Shown: positions 36,021-47,424, counted from the first letter of the stretch. The stretch: DNA of 64,000 nucleotides from Pseudomonas putida (GCF_026625125.1 NZ_CP113097.1:5752001-5816000); one strand, 5' to 3'. Made by a program: numbers and translations. The notes: a model not told the origin generated them from the sequence alone.

Positions 36021-38210
36021 ATGCACACAGATGACCTCTCCCTCCTGCTGAACTCCCTCAACGATGCCCAACGCCAGGCCGTCGCGGCCTCGCTCGGGCG
36101 TCAGCTGGTGCTTGCTGGCGCCGGTTCCGGTAAAACCCGCGTGCTGGTGCATCGCATCGCCTGGCTGATCCAGGTCGAGCAGGCCTCACCGCACTCGATC
36201 CTGTCGGTGACCTTCACCAACAAGGCCGCCGCTGAAATGCGCCAGCGCATCGAGCAATTGCTGGGCATCAACCCGGCCGGCATGTGGGTGGGGACCTTCC
36301 ACGGCCTGGCGCACCGCTTGTTGCGCGCCCATTGGCAGGAAGCGCGCCTGGTACAGAACTTCCAGATCCTCGACAGTGACGACCAGCAGCGCCTGGTCAA
36401 GCGGGTGATCCGCGAGCTGGGTCTGGACGAGCAGCGCTGGCCCGCGCGCCAGGCACAGTGGTTCATCAACGGGCAGAAGGACGAAGGCCTGCGGCCGCAG
36501 CATATCCAGGCCGGCGGCGATCTGTTCCTGGGGACCATGCGTAGCATCTATGAAGCCTACGAACAGGCCTGCGAACGCGCCGGGGTGATCGACTTCTCCG
36601 AACTGCTGCTGCGTGCCTTGGACTTGTGGCGCGACCACCCGAGCCTGCTCGAACACTACCAGCGGCGCTTCCGCCACCTGCTGGTGGACGAGTTCCAGGA
36701 CACCAACGCCGTGCAGTACGCCTGGCTACGACTGCTGGCAGGCAAGGACGGCGGCAGCTTGATGGCGGTGGGCGACGACGACCAGTCGATTTACGGCTGG
36801 CGCGGCGCCAAGATTGAAAACATCCACCAGTACACGGCTGACTTCCCTGACGCCGAGATGATCCGCCTGGAGCAGAACTACCGCTCCACAGGGGGTATTC
36901 TCAAAGCTGCCAACGCGCTGATCGCAAACAACAGCGGCCGCTTGGGCAAAGAGCTGTGGACCGACCTGGGCGAGGGAGAACCTCTGACCCTCTATGCGGC
37001 TTACAACGAGCATGACGAAGCGCGCTACGTGGTCGAGACCATCGAGAGCCTGATCAAGCAAGGCCATTCGCGCAGCGAGATCGCCATCCTGTATCGCTCC
37101 AACGCCCAGTCGCGGGTGCTGGAAGAAGCCCTGTTGCGCGAGCGCATCCCCTACCGCATCTATGGTGGCCAGCGCTTCTTCGAGCGCGCCGAGATCAAGA
37201 ACGCCATGGCCTACCTGCGCTTGATAGAAGGCCGTGGCAACGACGCCGCCCTCGAAAGGGTCATCAATGTGCCACCGCGTGGCATCGGCGAAAAAACTGT
37301 CGAGGCCATTCGTGAACATGCTCGCCACAGTCAACTGTCGATGTGGGGAGCCATGTGCCAACTGCTCGCCGCCAAGGCCCTCAAAGGCCGGGCCGCCAGT
37401 GCGCTGGGCGCGTTCATCGAGCTGATTGAAAGCCTGGCTGGAAAAGTCGCGGACATGCCCCTGCATACCATGACGCAGACAGTCGTCGAGCAGTCCGGTC
37501 TGATCATCTATCACCAGGAAGAAAAGGGTGAAAAGGGCCAGGCACGGGTAGAAAACCTTGAGGAGCTGGTAAGCGCCGCTCGCAACTTCGAAGCCACTGA
37601 CGATGACGCCGACCTTTCGCCTCTGTCGGCCTTCCTCGGTCATGCTTCGCTTGAAGCCGGCGAGGCCCAGGCTGACGAGCACGAAGACAGCATTCAGCTG
37701 ATGACATTGCACAGCGCCAAAGGCCTGGAGTTCCCCTACGTGTTCCTGGTGGGCATGGAAGAAGGCCTGTTCCCGCACAAGATGAGCCTGGAAGAGCCAG
37801 GCCGCCTGGAAGAAGAACGCCGCCTGGCGTACGTGGGCATTACCCGTGCCATGCGCCAGCTCTTCATGACCTATGCCGAAACGCGTCGGCTGTATGGCAG
37901 TGAGACCTACAACAAGGTGTCACGATTCGTCCGGGAGATTCCACCAGGCCTGGTTCAGGAAGTGCGTCTTTCGAACAGCGTCAGCCGCCCGTTCGGCGGT
38001 GCCAAGAGCACCAGCGCCAGCAGCATGTTCGCCAATGCCAACATTCCACAGACCGCTTTCAATCTAGGCCAGCGGGTACAGCATTCGGTATTCGGTGAAG
38101 GCGTTATCCTCAACTTCGAGGGTTCCGGCGCACAGGCCCGTGTGCAGGTGAACTTTGCCGAAGGCAGCAAGTGGCTGATGCTCGGCTATGCCAAGCTCGA
38201 AGCTATCTGA
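36021..38210 (+). CDS. uvrD: DNA helicase II UvrD
   Basis: The 729-residue SF1 helicase acts in mismatch and nucleotide-excision repair. Helicase motifs are complete: GAGSGKTRVLVHRI (I), DEFQDTNAVQY (II), GDDDQSIYGWRGA (III), LEQNYRS (IV), TLHSAKGLEF (V) and RRLAYVGITRA (VI). The C-terminal Tudor-like tail (VQHSVFGEGVILNFEG) is present. It stands as a single gene. Confidence 0.97.
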   Translation: MHTDDLSLLLNSLNDAQRQAVAASLGRQLVLAGAGSGKTRVLVHRIAWLIQVEQASPHSILSVTFTNKAAAEMRQRIEQLLGINPAGMWVGTFHGLAHRLLRAHWQEARLVQNFQILDSDDQQRLVKRVIRELGLDEQRWPARQAQWFINGQKDEGLRPQHIQAGGDLFLGTMRSIYEAYEQACERAGVIDFSELLLRALDLWRDHPSLLEHYQRRFRHLLVDEFQDTNAVQYAWLRLLAGKDGGSLMAVGDDDQSIYGWRGAKIENIHQYTADFPDAEMIRLEQNYRSTGGILKAANALIANNSGRLGKELWTDLGEGEPLTLYAAYNEHDEARYVVETIESLIKQGHSRSEIAILYRSNAQSRVLEEALLRERIPYRIYGGQRFFERAEIKNAMAYLRLIEGRGNDAALERVINVPPRGIGEKTVEAIREHARHSQLSMWGAMCQLLAAKALKGRAASALGAFIELIESLAGKVADMPLHTMTQTVVEQSGLIIYHQEEKGEKGQARVENLEELVSAARNFEATDDDADLSPLSAFLGHASLEAGEAQADEHEDSIQLMTLHSAKGLEFPYVFLVGMEEGLFPHKMSLEEPGRLEEERRLAYVGITRAMRQLFMTYAETRRLYGSETYNKVSRFVREIPPGLVQEVRLSNSVSRPFGGAKSTSASSMFANANIPQTAFNLGQRVQHSVFGEGVILNFEGSGAQARVQVNFAEGSKWLMLGYAKLEAI

Positions 38211-38330
38211 GGCCTTCAGGGCGCGCTGAACTATTTAGGCAAAAGCTGGAAACATTATGTCGCTGGTCATGTGCACAGGAACCTGTGCAACATGACGCGC
38301 GTGCAATCCACAACAGGGGAAATCCCATTT

Positions 38331-39185
38331 ATGCAACGTTTTCTTAGCATCGCACTGGCGCTTTGCGTCGGCCTGACGCTGAGCCTGGACGCCAACGCCA
38401 AGCGCTTCGGCGGCGGCAAGAGCTCGGGCTCCGCGCCAATCCACCAGACCCGCCAGGCTACGCCAACCACGCCTGCCGCCGCACCGACCGCTCCTGGCCG
38501 TGCCCCGGCCGCCGCCAGCGGTGCTTCGCGCTGGCTGGGCCCATTGGCCGGCCTCGCCGCCGGTGGCCTGCTGGCCTCCATGTTCATGGGTGACGGCTTC
38601 GAGGGCCTGCAGATCATGGACTTCCTGATCGTCGCCCTGATCGCGTTCCTGGTGTTCCGCTTCATCGCCGCACGGCGCCGCCAGCAGCAGCCGCAAATGG
38701 CCGCTCCGGGCCATGCGCCGTTCCAGCGTGAAGCCCATGGCCAGCCTGCCCAGCCGTCGATCTTCGGTGGCTCGGCTGCACCTGCAGCGCCAGCCGCACC
38801 GGCCATCAATGCCCCGGCCTGGTTCAACGAGCAGAGCTTCCTGGCTGCAGCCCGTAGCCACTTCCAGGCGCTGCAGCAGCACTGGGATGCCAACGAGATG
38901 GACAAGATCGCCGAGTTCGTCACGCCGCAGATGCTGGAGTTCCTCAAGCGTGAGCGTGCTGACCTGGGTGATGGTTTCCAGGCGACCTACATCGATAACC
39001 TCGATGTGCAACTGGACGGTGTCGACGATCGCGCCGACCGTACCGACGCCACCCTGACCTTCCGTGGCGTGTCGAAGACCTCGCGCTTCGACCAGGGCGA
39101 ACCGTTCAGCGAAAGCTGGCACATGGTTCGTGCCCAGGGCGAGAACCAGCCTTGGCTGGTCGCCGGTATCCGCCAAAACGGTTAA
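38331..39185 (+). CDS. Tim44-domain membrane protein
   Basis: The 284-residue protein has a signal/anchor (about 1-24), a Pro/Ala/Gly-rich stretch, a pair of hydrophobic segments around 65-110 (WLGPLAGLAAGGLLASMFMG; MDFLIVALIAFLVFRFI) and a C-terminal Tim44-like domain (about 165-284). Its bacterial role is unsettled. ATG 38331 is chosen over 38271 because the signal begins there. A strong terminator follows. Confidence 0.87.
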   Translation: MQRFLSIALALCVGLTLSLDANAKRFGGGKSSGSAPIHQTRQATPTTPAAAPTAPGRAPAAASGASRWLGPLAGLAAGGLLASMFMGDGFEGLQIMDFLIVALIAFLVFRFIAARRRQQQPQMAAPGHAPFQREAHGQPAQPSIFGGSAAPAAPAAPAINAPAWFNEQSFLAAARSHFQALQQHWDANEMDKIAEFVTPQMLEFLKRERADLGDGFQATYIDNLDVQLDGVDDRADRTDATLTFRGVSKTSRFDQGEPFSESWHMVRAQGENQPWLVAGIRQNG

Positions 39186-39203
39186 CCGTCGCACGTTGCA
39201 CAA

Positions 39204-39231
39204 AAAACCCCGGGCTAGCCCCGGGGTTTTT
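39204..39231 (+). terminator. Intrinsic terminator after the Tim44-domain gene
   Basis: AAAACCCCGGG/CCCGGGGTTTTT closes on a four-base loop. It has A and T tracts on both sides, so it could work in both directions. Confidence 0.9.
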
Positions 39232-39299
39232 GCTTTTGCCAGACCGCCCTACTAGGGTATAACGCGCAGCGATGACATCAAGGTTGGAGGAAATGAACC

Positions 39300-39707
39300 G
39301 TGGAAGAAGTGATCGAACAACTCCGTGAAGCCAATGAACCGGTGCCGGTACCCTTGGAGCTTCCCGACGAGGACCAACTGGTCGAGATCGAGGAACAACT
39401 GTTCATCAACATTCCGTTCGTGTTCAAAGAGTTCCTCTTGACCGTCAGTGACGTGGTGTATGGCTCTCTGGAGCCAGTGACCGTCACCGATCCCCAGTCC
39501 CATACCTACCTGCCCGATGTGGCGGCCAATGCCTGGGACGCCGGCGTACCGCGGGACCTGATCCCGCTGTGCCAGGACGGTGACAACTTCTACTGCGTCG
39601 AGGAAGACGGCACGGTAGTGCTGTGGGATGGCGACGAGGAAGGGGTTGGCGAAGACAGCTGGGAATCGGTCTGGCACTGGGCACGGGACGTCTGGCTGGA
39701 AAGCTGA
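39300..39707 (+). CDS. SMI1/KNR4 family protein
   Basis: The 135-residue acidic protein fits the SMI1/KNR4 (SUKH) fold: EDQLVEIEEQLFINIPFVFKEFLL, then PLCQDGDNFYCVEEDGTVVLWDGDEE. SUKH proteins are often immunity proteins, but single chromosomal copies also have housekeeping roles; no toxin gene is next to it. Translation starts at GTG 39300 after GGAGGAAATGAACC. Confidence 0.85.
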   Translation: MEEVIEQLREANEPVPVPLELPDEDQLVEIEEQLFINIPFVFKEFLLTVSDVVYGSLEPVTVTDPQSHTYLPDVAANAWDAGVPRDLIPLCQDGDNFYCVEEDGTVVLWDGDEEGVGEDSWESVWHWARDVWLES

Positions 39708-39794
39708 TCAGTCACACAGTCGCCAGGCTTCGTGGCCTGGCGACATCGTTACCGCTCCTTTGCGCAGGTTGCCGCAATCCCGTGCACAGAGCCC

Positions 39795-41555
39795 TCAGTG
39801 CGTATTTTCCCGGCTGTTTTCCAGCGTCTCCAGCAAGGCGATCTGCATCCGCGAATGCACACGGATGAACCATCGCCACAGCACCGCCACTACCATCGCG
39901 GCCACCACGGCGATGATCAGCAGTAATTCACTGGTCGGCAGGATGCTTGCCGACAACGCCGACAGCAGCAGGAAGATGACCAGCAGTGACAGTAGCGGGA
40001 TCACTTCGGCCACTACACGGCGAACGCGCTGGGTGTGGCGCCCTGCCATTTCCGGCTTGACGCCCATCTCCGCCAACAACATCGACAACGCCTTGAGCTT
40101 GCGATAGGCCGCGATAAGGAAGGGCAGCGACAACAACAACGCGCCCCCCCAGATTAGCGCCTTTTGCTGGCTGACATCACTGACCCACTCATTGAGCCAG
40201 GCGCCGATGCGTACGGCGAAATACCCCCCACTGAAGAAAATCGCGATCACCAGTGCCAGGTTCACACCAACCTGCAGCAGGATGCGCCGGATCATCGCAG
40301 CCAGCATCGCGCTCTCACCTTGCGGCTGGATACTGCGCAGCCACTCGCCATACAGTGAAAGCACGCGTGACAGCCGGCTGGGCATGACGTTGCCAAGCTT
40401 CAGCGACAACGGGTCGGCCGCGCGGATCAGATACGGCGTAAGCAGCGTGGTGATGGCCGAAACCGCCACCGCAACCGGATAAAGGAAGTCGCTGGTAACT
40501 TGCAGCGTCATACCTAAGGCCGCAATGATGAAAGAGAACTCGCCGATCTGGGATAGCCCCATGCCCACCCGCAGCGAGGTACGGCCATCGTTGCCGGCAA
40601 TGAACGCACCCATACCGCAAGACAGCATCTTGCCCAGCACCACGGCAACGGTGATGACCATGATCGGCCAGGCATAGTCGAGCAGCACGTTCGGGTCGAT
40701 CATCAGGCCGATGGCGACGAAGAAAATGGCGCTGAACAAATCACGCACCGGCTCGATCAGCCGTTCGATCTTCAGCAACTGGCGGGATTCGGCCATGATC
40801 GCACCGATCAGGAACGCCCCCAGCACCATGCTGTACTCGAGTTTGACCACCAGCAGGCAGAAGCCGAAACACAGGCCCAGCACGGTGATCAGCAACATCT
40901 CGTTGCTCTCGAATTTCGCAACGTAGGCCAGTAATCGCGGCACCAGCAAAATGCCGATAACCAGCGCCACGATCATGAACAGCGAAAGCTTGCCGACGGT
41001 GGAAAAGACTTCCCCGGAACTGACCGTACCGCTGACCGCAATGCCAGACAGCAGGGCGATGATGCCGATGCCGAGGATATCCTCGACGATCAGCACGCCA
41101 AAGATGAGTTGGGCGAAACGCTCGTTTTTCATCTTCAGGTCATTGAGCGCCTTGACGATGATGGTGGTCGAAGAAATCGCCAGGATCGCGCCGAGGAACA
41201 GCGAATCCATGGTGCTCCAGCCAAACCAGCGGCCGATCTCGAAACCGATCCAGATCATCAGGACGATTTCCAGGAACGCTGCAATGAACGCCGTGGCCCC
41301 CACCTTGAACAGCTTGCGCAGGCTGAACTCAAGGCCCAGGCAGAACATCAGGAAGATAACGCCCAGTTCGGCGAGGGTCTTGATGGTGTCTTCATCGTGA
41401 ATCAGGCCGAACGGCGGGGTGTGTGGGCCGATGATGAAACCGGCGACGATGTAGCCCAGCACCACTGGCTGTTTGAAACGATGAAAGAGAATCGTCACTA
41501 CCCCGGCGACCAGCATGATCACTGCAAGATCCTGGATGAAGCTGATGGCATGCAT
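39795..41555 (-). CDS. CPA2-family cation:proton antiporter
   Basis: The 586-residue inner-membrane protein has about 12 helices of the Na+/H+ exchanger fold (VVTILFHRFKQPVVLGYIVAG, LGVIFLMFCLGLEFSLRKL, GAILAISSTTIIVKAL), followed by about 200 residues with further helices but no RCK/TrkA-N nucleotide domain. It is probably a K+ or Na+ efflux system similar to PA5518. The start at 41555 is chosen over 41753 because AAGGAG lies just upstream and the family begins there. Confidence 0.88.
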   Translation of the reverse strand: MHAISFIQDLAVIMLVAGVVTILFHRFKQPVVLGYIVAGFIIGPHTPPFGLIHDEDTIKTLAELGVIFLMFCLGLEFSLRKLFKVGATAFIAAFLEIVLMIWIGFEIGRWFGWSTMDSLFLGAILAISSTTIIVKALNDLKMKNERFAQLIFGVLIVEDILGIGIIALLSGIAVSGTVSSGEVFSTVGKLSLFMIVALVIGILLVPRLLAYVAKFESNEMLLITVLGLCFGFCLLVVKLEYSMVLGAFLIGAIMAESRQLLKIERLIEPVRDLFSAIFFVAIGLMIDPNVLLDYAWPIMVITVAVVLGKMLSCGMGAFIAGNDGRTSLRVGMGLSQIGEFSFIIAALGMTLQVTSDFLYPVAVAVSAITTLLTPYLIRAADPLSLKLGNVMPSRLSRVLSLYGEWLRSIQPQGESAMLAAMIRRILLQVGVNLALVIAIFFSGGYFAVRIGAWLNEWVSDVSQQKALIWGGALLLSLPFLIAAYRKLKALSMLLAEMGVKPEMAGRHTQRVRRVVAEVIPLLSLLVIFLLLSALSASILPTSELLLIIAVVAAMVVAVLWRWFIRVHSRMQIALLETLENSRENTH

Positions 41556-41876
41556 GGCGCGATACTCCTTTTCGATGCCCGGGCAAACCGCCCCTCTGCC
41601 AAGGCATACCCGAGCGAGCGGCAAGTACACGCTGTATTGAATGCAGCAATGCCCATGTTGCATGGGCGTACTCAGGTTAACATCGCACCCCGCCGCATAT
41701 TGCTGATGCAATATGTAGAAACAGATCGGCCGGTCAACGGCCGCTGATGGCATGATCGGCGTGACGACGGAGCGTCAGTCAACGTCCCGTATCAGGAAGG
41801 CAAACTTCAAGAGGGGAAACAGAAAGTGTCAGCAGATACCCGCCCCGATTCAGCGCAACCTCACCGTGAGCACACT

Positions 41877-42362
41877 ATGGAACCTGGAAACGCCCAGCTG
41901 AGCATGACCGTACTGATGACCCCGGACATGGCCAACTTTTCGGGCAACGTACATGGCGGCACCTTGCTCAAGTATCTCGATGAAGTGGCCTACGCCTGCG
42001 CTAGCCGCTATGCCGGCAGCTATGTGGTCACCCTGTCGGTCGATCAGGTGATTTTCCGCGAGCCGGTGCACGTGGGCGAACTCGTCACGTTCCTGGCATC
42101 GGTGAACTACACCGGCACTACCTCCATGGAGGTGGGCATCAAGGTCGTCACCGAGAACATTCGCGAACGCTCGGTGCGTCATTCCAACAGCTGTTTTTTC
42201 ACCATGGTCGCGGTCGACGACAACCGCCGCCCGGTCCCGGTCCCTGCGCGTCAGCCGCAGTCCAGTGAAGAAAAGCGCCGCTTCCTCCAGGGCCAGCAAC
42301 GCCGGCAGATCCGTCAGGAACTGGAAAAGCGTTACCAGGATTTGAAGACCGACGCCCTTTAA
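41877..42362 (+). CDS. Acyl-CoA thioesterase, hotdog fold
   Basis: The 161-residue enzyme of the YciA/acyl-CoA hydrolase family has the family core [28 protein letters not shown] with the catalytic Asn/Asp region, and a Lys/Arg-rich C-terminal tail. It hydrolyses acyl-CoA to free acid and CoA. The frame is open from GTG 41826, which has an AGGGG ribosome site, so a 178-residue form is possible; the Met at 41877 fits known family N-termini better. Upstream is the divergent antiporter gene. Confidence 0.87.
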   Translation: MEPGNAQLSMTVLMTPDMANFSGNVHGGTLLKYLDEVAYACASRYAGSYVVTLSVDQVIFREPVHVGELVTFLASVNYTGTTSMEVGIKVVTENIRERSVRHSNSCFFTMVAVDDNRRPVPVPARQPQSSEEKRRFLQGQQRRQIRQELEKRYQDLKTDAL

Positions 42363-43231
42363 AGCGCCAGGCGTTGCGCCTCGAAGCGCACACGCGGGTG
42401 AGCGATGCGGTCCTGGGCCCGCACCAGCTGCAGTTCGTAACTGGCGCAGGCCTGGGTTTCCAGCAGCACCTCATGCACAGCTGCCGCTGTGTACTCAAAG
42501 GCTTGTACCCAACTGTCGCCCAACAGCACTCGGGCCAGGAACAGCCCTGAGGTCAAGTCCCCCACCCCGACCGGCTGGCGAGGGAAAGCCAGCAGCGGGC
42601 GGCGCAAGTGCCAGCTGTGATCACGGGTGACCAACAACATTTCGAACGTGTCTGGGCAACGCCCCGGGTAGGCCAGGTGCTTGACCAGCACAGCCTGCGG
42701 GCCGCGCTCAAGAAGGCCGCGTGCCATATGCACGCAATCTTCCAGGCTTTGCGCGCGCCGCCCACAAAAACTGTCCAGTTCCAGCTGGTTGGGGCACAGG
42801 ATGTCAGCCTGGGCAACCGCATCGTCCAGCAGGAACTCGCTCACCTCCTGTGGCACGATGCACCCTTTCTCCGAATGCCCCATGACCGGGTCGCACAGAT
42901 ACAGCGCCTTTGGGTTGACGGCCTTGATCCGCTCGACACCCGCCAGTATCGCCCGCCCCTGCTCGGCGCTACCCAGATAGCCCGAGAGAATGGCATCGCA
43001 ATGCCCCAGTTCACCGATGTTGGAAATGCCTTCCACCAACGCAGGAATTTGCGCTGGAGCAAGCACTTCGCCCGCCCACTGGCCATACTGAGTGTGGTTG
43101 GAGAACTGCACGGTATTGAGCGGCCAGACATTGACCCCGATACGCTGCATTGGAAACACCGCGGCGCTGTTGCCGGCGTGGCCGAACACCACGTGGGACT
43201 GAATGGCGAGCAGGTGCGGGGTACGTTTCAT
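42359..43231 (-). CDS. pdxY: Pyridoxal kinase PdxY
   Basis: The 290-residue ribokinase-fold enzyme phosphorylates pyridoxal in the vitamin B6 salvage pathway. Typical stretches are [53 protein letters not shown] and the anion-hole/catalytic [13 protein letters not shown]. The start at 43231 gives the family length; the frame is open to 43345. Its last four bases overlap the thioesterase stop in convergent orientation. Confidence 0.94.
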   Translation of the reverse strand: MKRTPHLLAIQSHVVFGHAGNSAAVFPMQRIGVNVWPLNTVQFSNHTQYGQWAGEVLAPAQIPALVEGISNIGELGHCDAILSGYLGSAEQGRAILAGVERIKAVNPKALYLCDPVMGHSEKGCIVPQEVSEFLLDDAVAQADILCPNQLELDSFCGRRAQSLEDCVHMARGLLERGPQAVLVKHLAYPGRCPDTFEMLLVTRDHSWHLRRPLLAFPRQPVGVGDLTSGLFLARVLLGDSWVQAFEYTAAAVHEVLLETQACASYELQLVRAQDRIAHPRVRFEAQRLAL

Positions 43232-43351
43232 GCGGGCGTTTTCCAAAGCTGTTTCAGGGATTGTGCGTCGCGCAGTATGAACTCGATTGCCACCTGTACG
43301 ACAGACCAGGGACGCAGTTAAGCTGGATCGACCTGTTTGGAGCATACGTAA

Positions 43352-43744
43352 ATGTTGACCCTGGAGAATCTCTTCGTCCTGATGCTGGTGGCCACGGCAG
43401 GCGCTTGGTTATGGCACAACCACGGGCTGCGCGAGAAAGCCTTGGAACGGGTCAAACAGCATTGTGGAAAGCTGGATCTGGAGCTGCTCGACGACGCCGT
43501 CGCGCTCAAGCGCATTGCATTTTTGCGCGATGCCAAGGGCAGAAAGCGCCTGGCCCGTGTGTATGCCTTCGAGTTCACAGTCACCGGCGAACTGCGCCAC
43601 CCAGGCACGGTGACTCAGTTTGGCGCTCACAGCGTGCAGATCGAACTGGCGCCCTACCCGTTCGAGATCAATACGCCGCCACGGGCCGACAACGTGATCG
43701 AAATGAAGCAATGGCGCCAGGAACATAATCGCTGGCACAACTGA
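43352..43744 (+). CDS. DUF3301 protein with N-terminal membrane anchor
   Basis: The 130-residue protein has one N-terminal helix (about 4-21) and a cytoplasmic domain typical of DUF3301 ([32 protein letters not shown]). The function is unknown. It ends exactly where the convergent CobW-type gene ends. Confidence 0.83.
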   Translation: MLTLENLFVLMLVATAGAWLWHNHGLREKALERVKQHCGKLDLELLDDAVALKRIAFLRDAKGRKRLARVYAFEFTVTGELRHPGTVTQFGAHSVQIELAPYPFEINTPPRADNVIEMKQWRQEHNRWHN

Positions 43745-44716
43745 TCACCTCACCCGACAGCCCTCCAGCGCGGTCTGCAGCGCTGGCAGGTCTTGGGGCT
43801 GGTCGAAAATCAGTTCGATGCGCGTATCCTTGCGCCACTCGCTCGGCTGCCAAGCCGGCAGGTTGCCGTCAAGGCCGTTGAAAGACTGCCAACTCTCCGG
43901 GCTGTGGATAACACCCTTGGCCCGGCGCCATGAATAAGCGTCGAGCATGCCACGCAAGCCTTGTGAATCGAATAGCTGACTGGGGTGCCAACGCCAGCCG
44001 ACACTCCAGCCACCTTCGCCTTGCTGTGCATGACAGATGGGTTGACGAGGGTCTATCCACAGGGTGCCGAGGGCCGGCTGGCGATTATCCACAACGGCCT
44101 TATCCACAGAACTCTCGCCCACTGCGTCTATGGAAGAACGAGGAAGGCTGGATACAGCCAGCAGCCCCTGCTCTGTCCAAACGCCCTGTTCCGCTGACAT
44201 TTCCTTACTTATCAACAACCTGCGATTTTCATCCACAGCCGCGCTCTTGTTGAAAACCACCAGTCCGGCAGCTTGCAGAGCCTGCAATTGAGCATCGGGT
44301 AACGGCTCACCTCGCGCCAGCGCTTGAGCATCCAAGACCATCACCATCGGCTGCAGCGCCAGAACCCCAACCCAAGGTGCCTGATTCAATTGGGTCATCA
44401 ACTGCAGGGGGTGACCAAGACCAGAGGGTTCAATGAACAACCGGTCGGGTTGGGCCTTGCGCAACAGACGCCCCAGCCCGACCTGGAACGGTGTGCCATT
44501 GACGCAGCACAGGCACCCACCCGCCACTTCGGCAATGGCAACACCATCCTCATCACAGCTGAGCAGCGCTGCATCCAGGCCGACTTGGCCAAACTCGTTG
44601 ACCAGCACCGCCCAACGCTCGGCGGCAGGGCGCTGAGCCATCAGCTGGCGGATGAGGCTGGTCTTGCCTGCACCCAAGGGGCCAGCGATGACGTGAGTAG
44701 GAATATTCTGCAGCAT
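43745..44716 (-). CDS. COG0523 (CobW/ZigA-like) GTPase, small paralogue
   Basis: The 323-residue P-loop metallochaperone has GPLGAGKTSLIRQL, the metal-binding GGCLCC motif and LFIEPSGLGHP. Such proteins deliver zinc or other metals to client enzymes under starvation. It is the third gene of the minus-strand zinc operon, 39 bp after the DUF1826 gene. The sequence between about 43900 and 44240 holds an unusual number of DnaA-box sequences coding VDK/VDN. Confidence 0.88.
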   Translation of the reverse strand: MLQNIPTHVIAGPLGAGKTSLIRQLMAQRPAAERWAVLVNEFGQVGLDAALLSCDEDGVAIAEVAGGCLCCVNGTPFQVGLGRLLRKAQPDRLFIEPSGLGHPLQLMTQLNQAPWVGVLALQPMVMVLDAQALARGEPLPDAQLQALQAAGLVVFNKSAAVDENRRLLISKEMSAEQGVWTEQGLLAVSSLPRSSIDAVGESSVDKAVVDNRQPALGTLWIDPRQPICHAQQGEGGWSVGWRWHPSQLFDSQGLRGMLDAYSWRRAKGVIHSPESWQSFNGLDGNLPAWQPSEWRKDTRIELIFDQPQDLPALQTALEGCRVR

Positions 44717-44755
44717 GCGCTTACTTCAGGTCGGAATTCACCCCACTATGCCCCG

Positions 44756-45378
44756 TCACGCCAACCAGTCAAGGCTGAGCAACAGGCGCGGGCCAGGGCC
44801 AGCGGGCGAGCGATGGATCAGGCCTGCTCCTTCGTTGCCAGACCATTTTTCGCCCTTCAGCAGCGCGACATCACCCGCTTGCAACCGCTGGATGTTATCC
44901 ACAGGTGCCGGTGCGAGCTGCAACCCCGCTCGTTCGATGGCACCTTCGGGCAGCCATTCGCTGCCGCAGCCCACATAGGTGGTGAGCAGGCGCACAGGCA
45001 CGTTATCCACATGGAAGCGCGGGCACATCGCATTGTGCAGCACCCGCAGGCGCAGACCGATGCGCCGGGCACCCACCAGACATGTATATGCCGAAACCAG
45101 CCAGCACACATCTGCAACGAAACTCTCATAACCCTGCAGATCGGCCGCTTCCCGCAACAGATCTGGTAGCACTGGCGGCTCATACTCATTCACATCGACG
45201 ACCCGCTGGTCCGCGAACGGTTGGCCGAGGCTGACTACCAATGCCGCGAAGTCTTCAACCTGGGCAGGCAAGCGTCGCTGCCAGACTGCCAGGTTGACAC
45301 CGTCTTGCAGAATGTCGGTGAGCACCCGAGGCGATTCACCATGGACTTGGCGGATATCCACACGCTGAGCCGCGGGCG

Positions 45379-45382
<4 letters not shown>
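44756..45382 (-). CDS. DUF1826 protein, possible Fe(II)/2-oxoglutarate oxygenase
   Basis: The 208-residue DUF1826 protein has no assigned function. It is translationally coupled to the upstream COG0523 GTPase (ATGA overlap at 45379-45382). The C-terminal half shows a pattern like the double-stranded beta-helix oxygenases: H124-V-D126, a second His at H190 and an Arg nine residues later (R199), with a hydrophobic strand LLSLDW following. This suggests a non-haem iron oxygenase, but the assignment is mine and unproved. Zinc-starvation control through the Zur box at 46636 is likely. Confidence 0.8.
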
Positions 45383-46587
<1,205 letters not shown>

Positions 46588-46635
46588 GGCGGATCCTCTA
46601 CAGGCGGACGCATTCGAAACGATGCACTGCACAAC

Positions 46636-46648
46636 GTTATAAAGTAAC
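46636..46648. promoter_or_regulatory. Zur box upstream of the zinc-GTPase operon
   Basis: GTTATAAAGTAAC agrees with 11 of 13 positions of GTTATAATATAAC. It lies between the divergent zigA-type operon and the gene at 46699, so it could control both. Confidence 0.75.
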
Positions 46649-46698
46649 AATACAATTTCGCCAAGCCGTTCTCGTCGGACGGTTACCCGGGAAGGAAA

Positions 46699-47079
46699 AT
46701 GAACCTGTCACCCGCAGTACTGTTATTGCTGCTCGCTGCGCCAACACCGTTGCTTGCGATACCTCAGCAGAACGCGCAGGCGTCATGCACGAGGAGCGCG
46801 ACGCTGGTGGCCTGTAAAGACCCCACTGGCAGTTACTACAGCGTGCGTACCGAGGGCAGCCACATCTACCTACGCGGCTTCGATAGTGCGACGCACCGCG
46901 TATGGGCGCAAACCAACAGCCGCTATGGAGCGCTGACATTCTTCACCGGCCTGGCCAGCGATGGTGAAGCCTGGGTTGGCTATAGCCGCCGAGTTGGTTG
47001 GACCTCCCTGACCCGCGTATCCAGCTCCAACGGCGAACGATTCAGTCTGCGTTGCAGCCTGGTCGGTGGCTGCCAGTGA
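46699..47079 (+). CDS. Exported small protein with four cysteines
   Basis: The 126-residue protein has a signal peptide (about 1-20, ending PLLA). The mature part holds four cysteines (C30, C39, C119, C125), probably forming two disulfides, in a beta-rich domain ([35 protein letters not shown]). I do not recognise the family. It is divergent from the zinc-GTPase operon with the Zur box 51 bp upstream, which suggests a role in low-zinc conditions. Confidence 0.75.
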   Translation: MNLSPAVLLLLLAAPTPLLAIPQQNAQASCTRSATLVACKDPTGSYYSVRTEGSHIYLRGFDSATHRVWAQTNSRYGALTFFTGLASDGEAWVGYSRRVGWTSLTRVSSSNGERFSLRCSLVGGCQ

Positions 47080-47424
47080 TCGTTCGTTTGCCTGACATTG
47101 ACGCTGATCTAGCCCGACGCTAGCGATTTCCGCGCAGAGACACAGCACGCCACTGGCCTGGGTGCATGATTGATCACTTATAGAGAAGGTAGGCGCTCCT
47201 CACCCCACCATTCGCGGCATGGAGTGGGTGAGCGATAAGCGTGGCTGCCAGGATTGGAATGGAATGTTCCACGTGGAACTATCAGTTCGCTTGGCTTATA
47301 GGCCGACCTGCTAGTGCTGAGGGCAATTCACCGAACCCAGCCGGTATCGAACTGCGCGTGGTACATGCAGAAGCCTGCATGCCCACGACGCAGTAGCCGC
47401 CAAGGATTGGCAAGGGGCAGCCCG
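47080..47424. other. Intergenic region with parS; no gene seen
   Basis: About 345 bp lie between the exported Cys protein gene and the DUF3617 gene. Apart from the parS-like site at 47265-47280, no open frame with a ribosome site or recognisable product is visible. Confidence 0.6.
47265..47280. promoter_or_regulatory. parS: parS centromere-like site (ParB binding)
   Basis: TGTTCCACGTGGAACT contains the perfect 14-bp palindrome GTTCCACGTGGAAC, identical to the core of Pseudomonas parS sites, which cluster around oriC and load ParB for chromosome segregation. It lies in a gene-free interval, as expected for a bound site. Confidence 0.88.

Noticed and set aside
35496..36152. 218-codon minus-strand frame over the small gene at 35568
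   Set aside because: The plus-strand gene has the ribosome site and normal codon pattern; the minus frame runs into the uvrD start region.
39300..39707. SMI1/KNR4 protein as immunity part of a toxin system
   Set aside because: No toxin, secretion marker or repeat-rich partner lies on either side.
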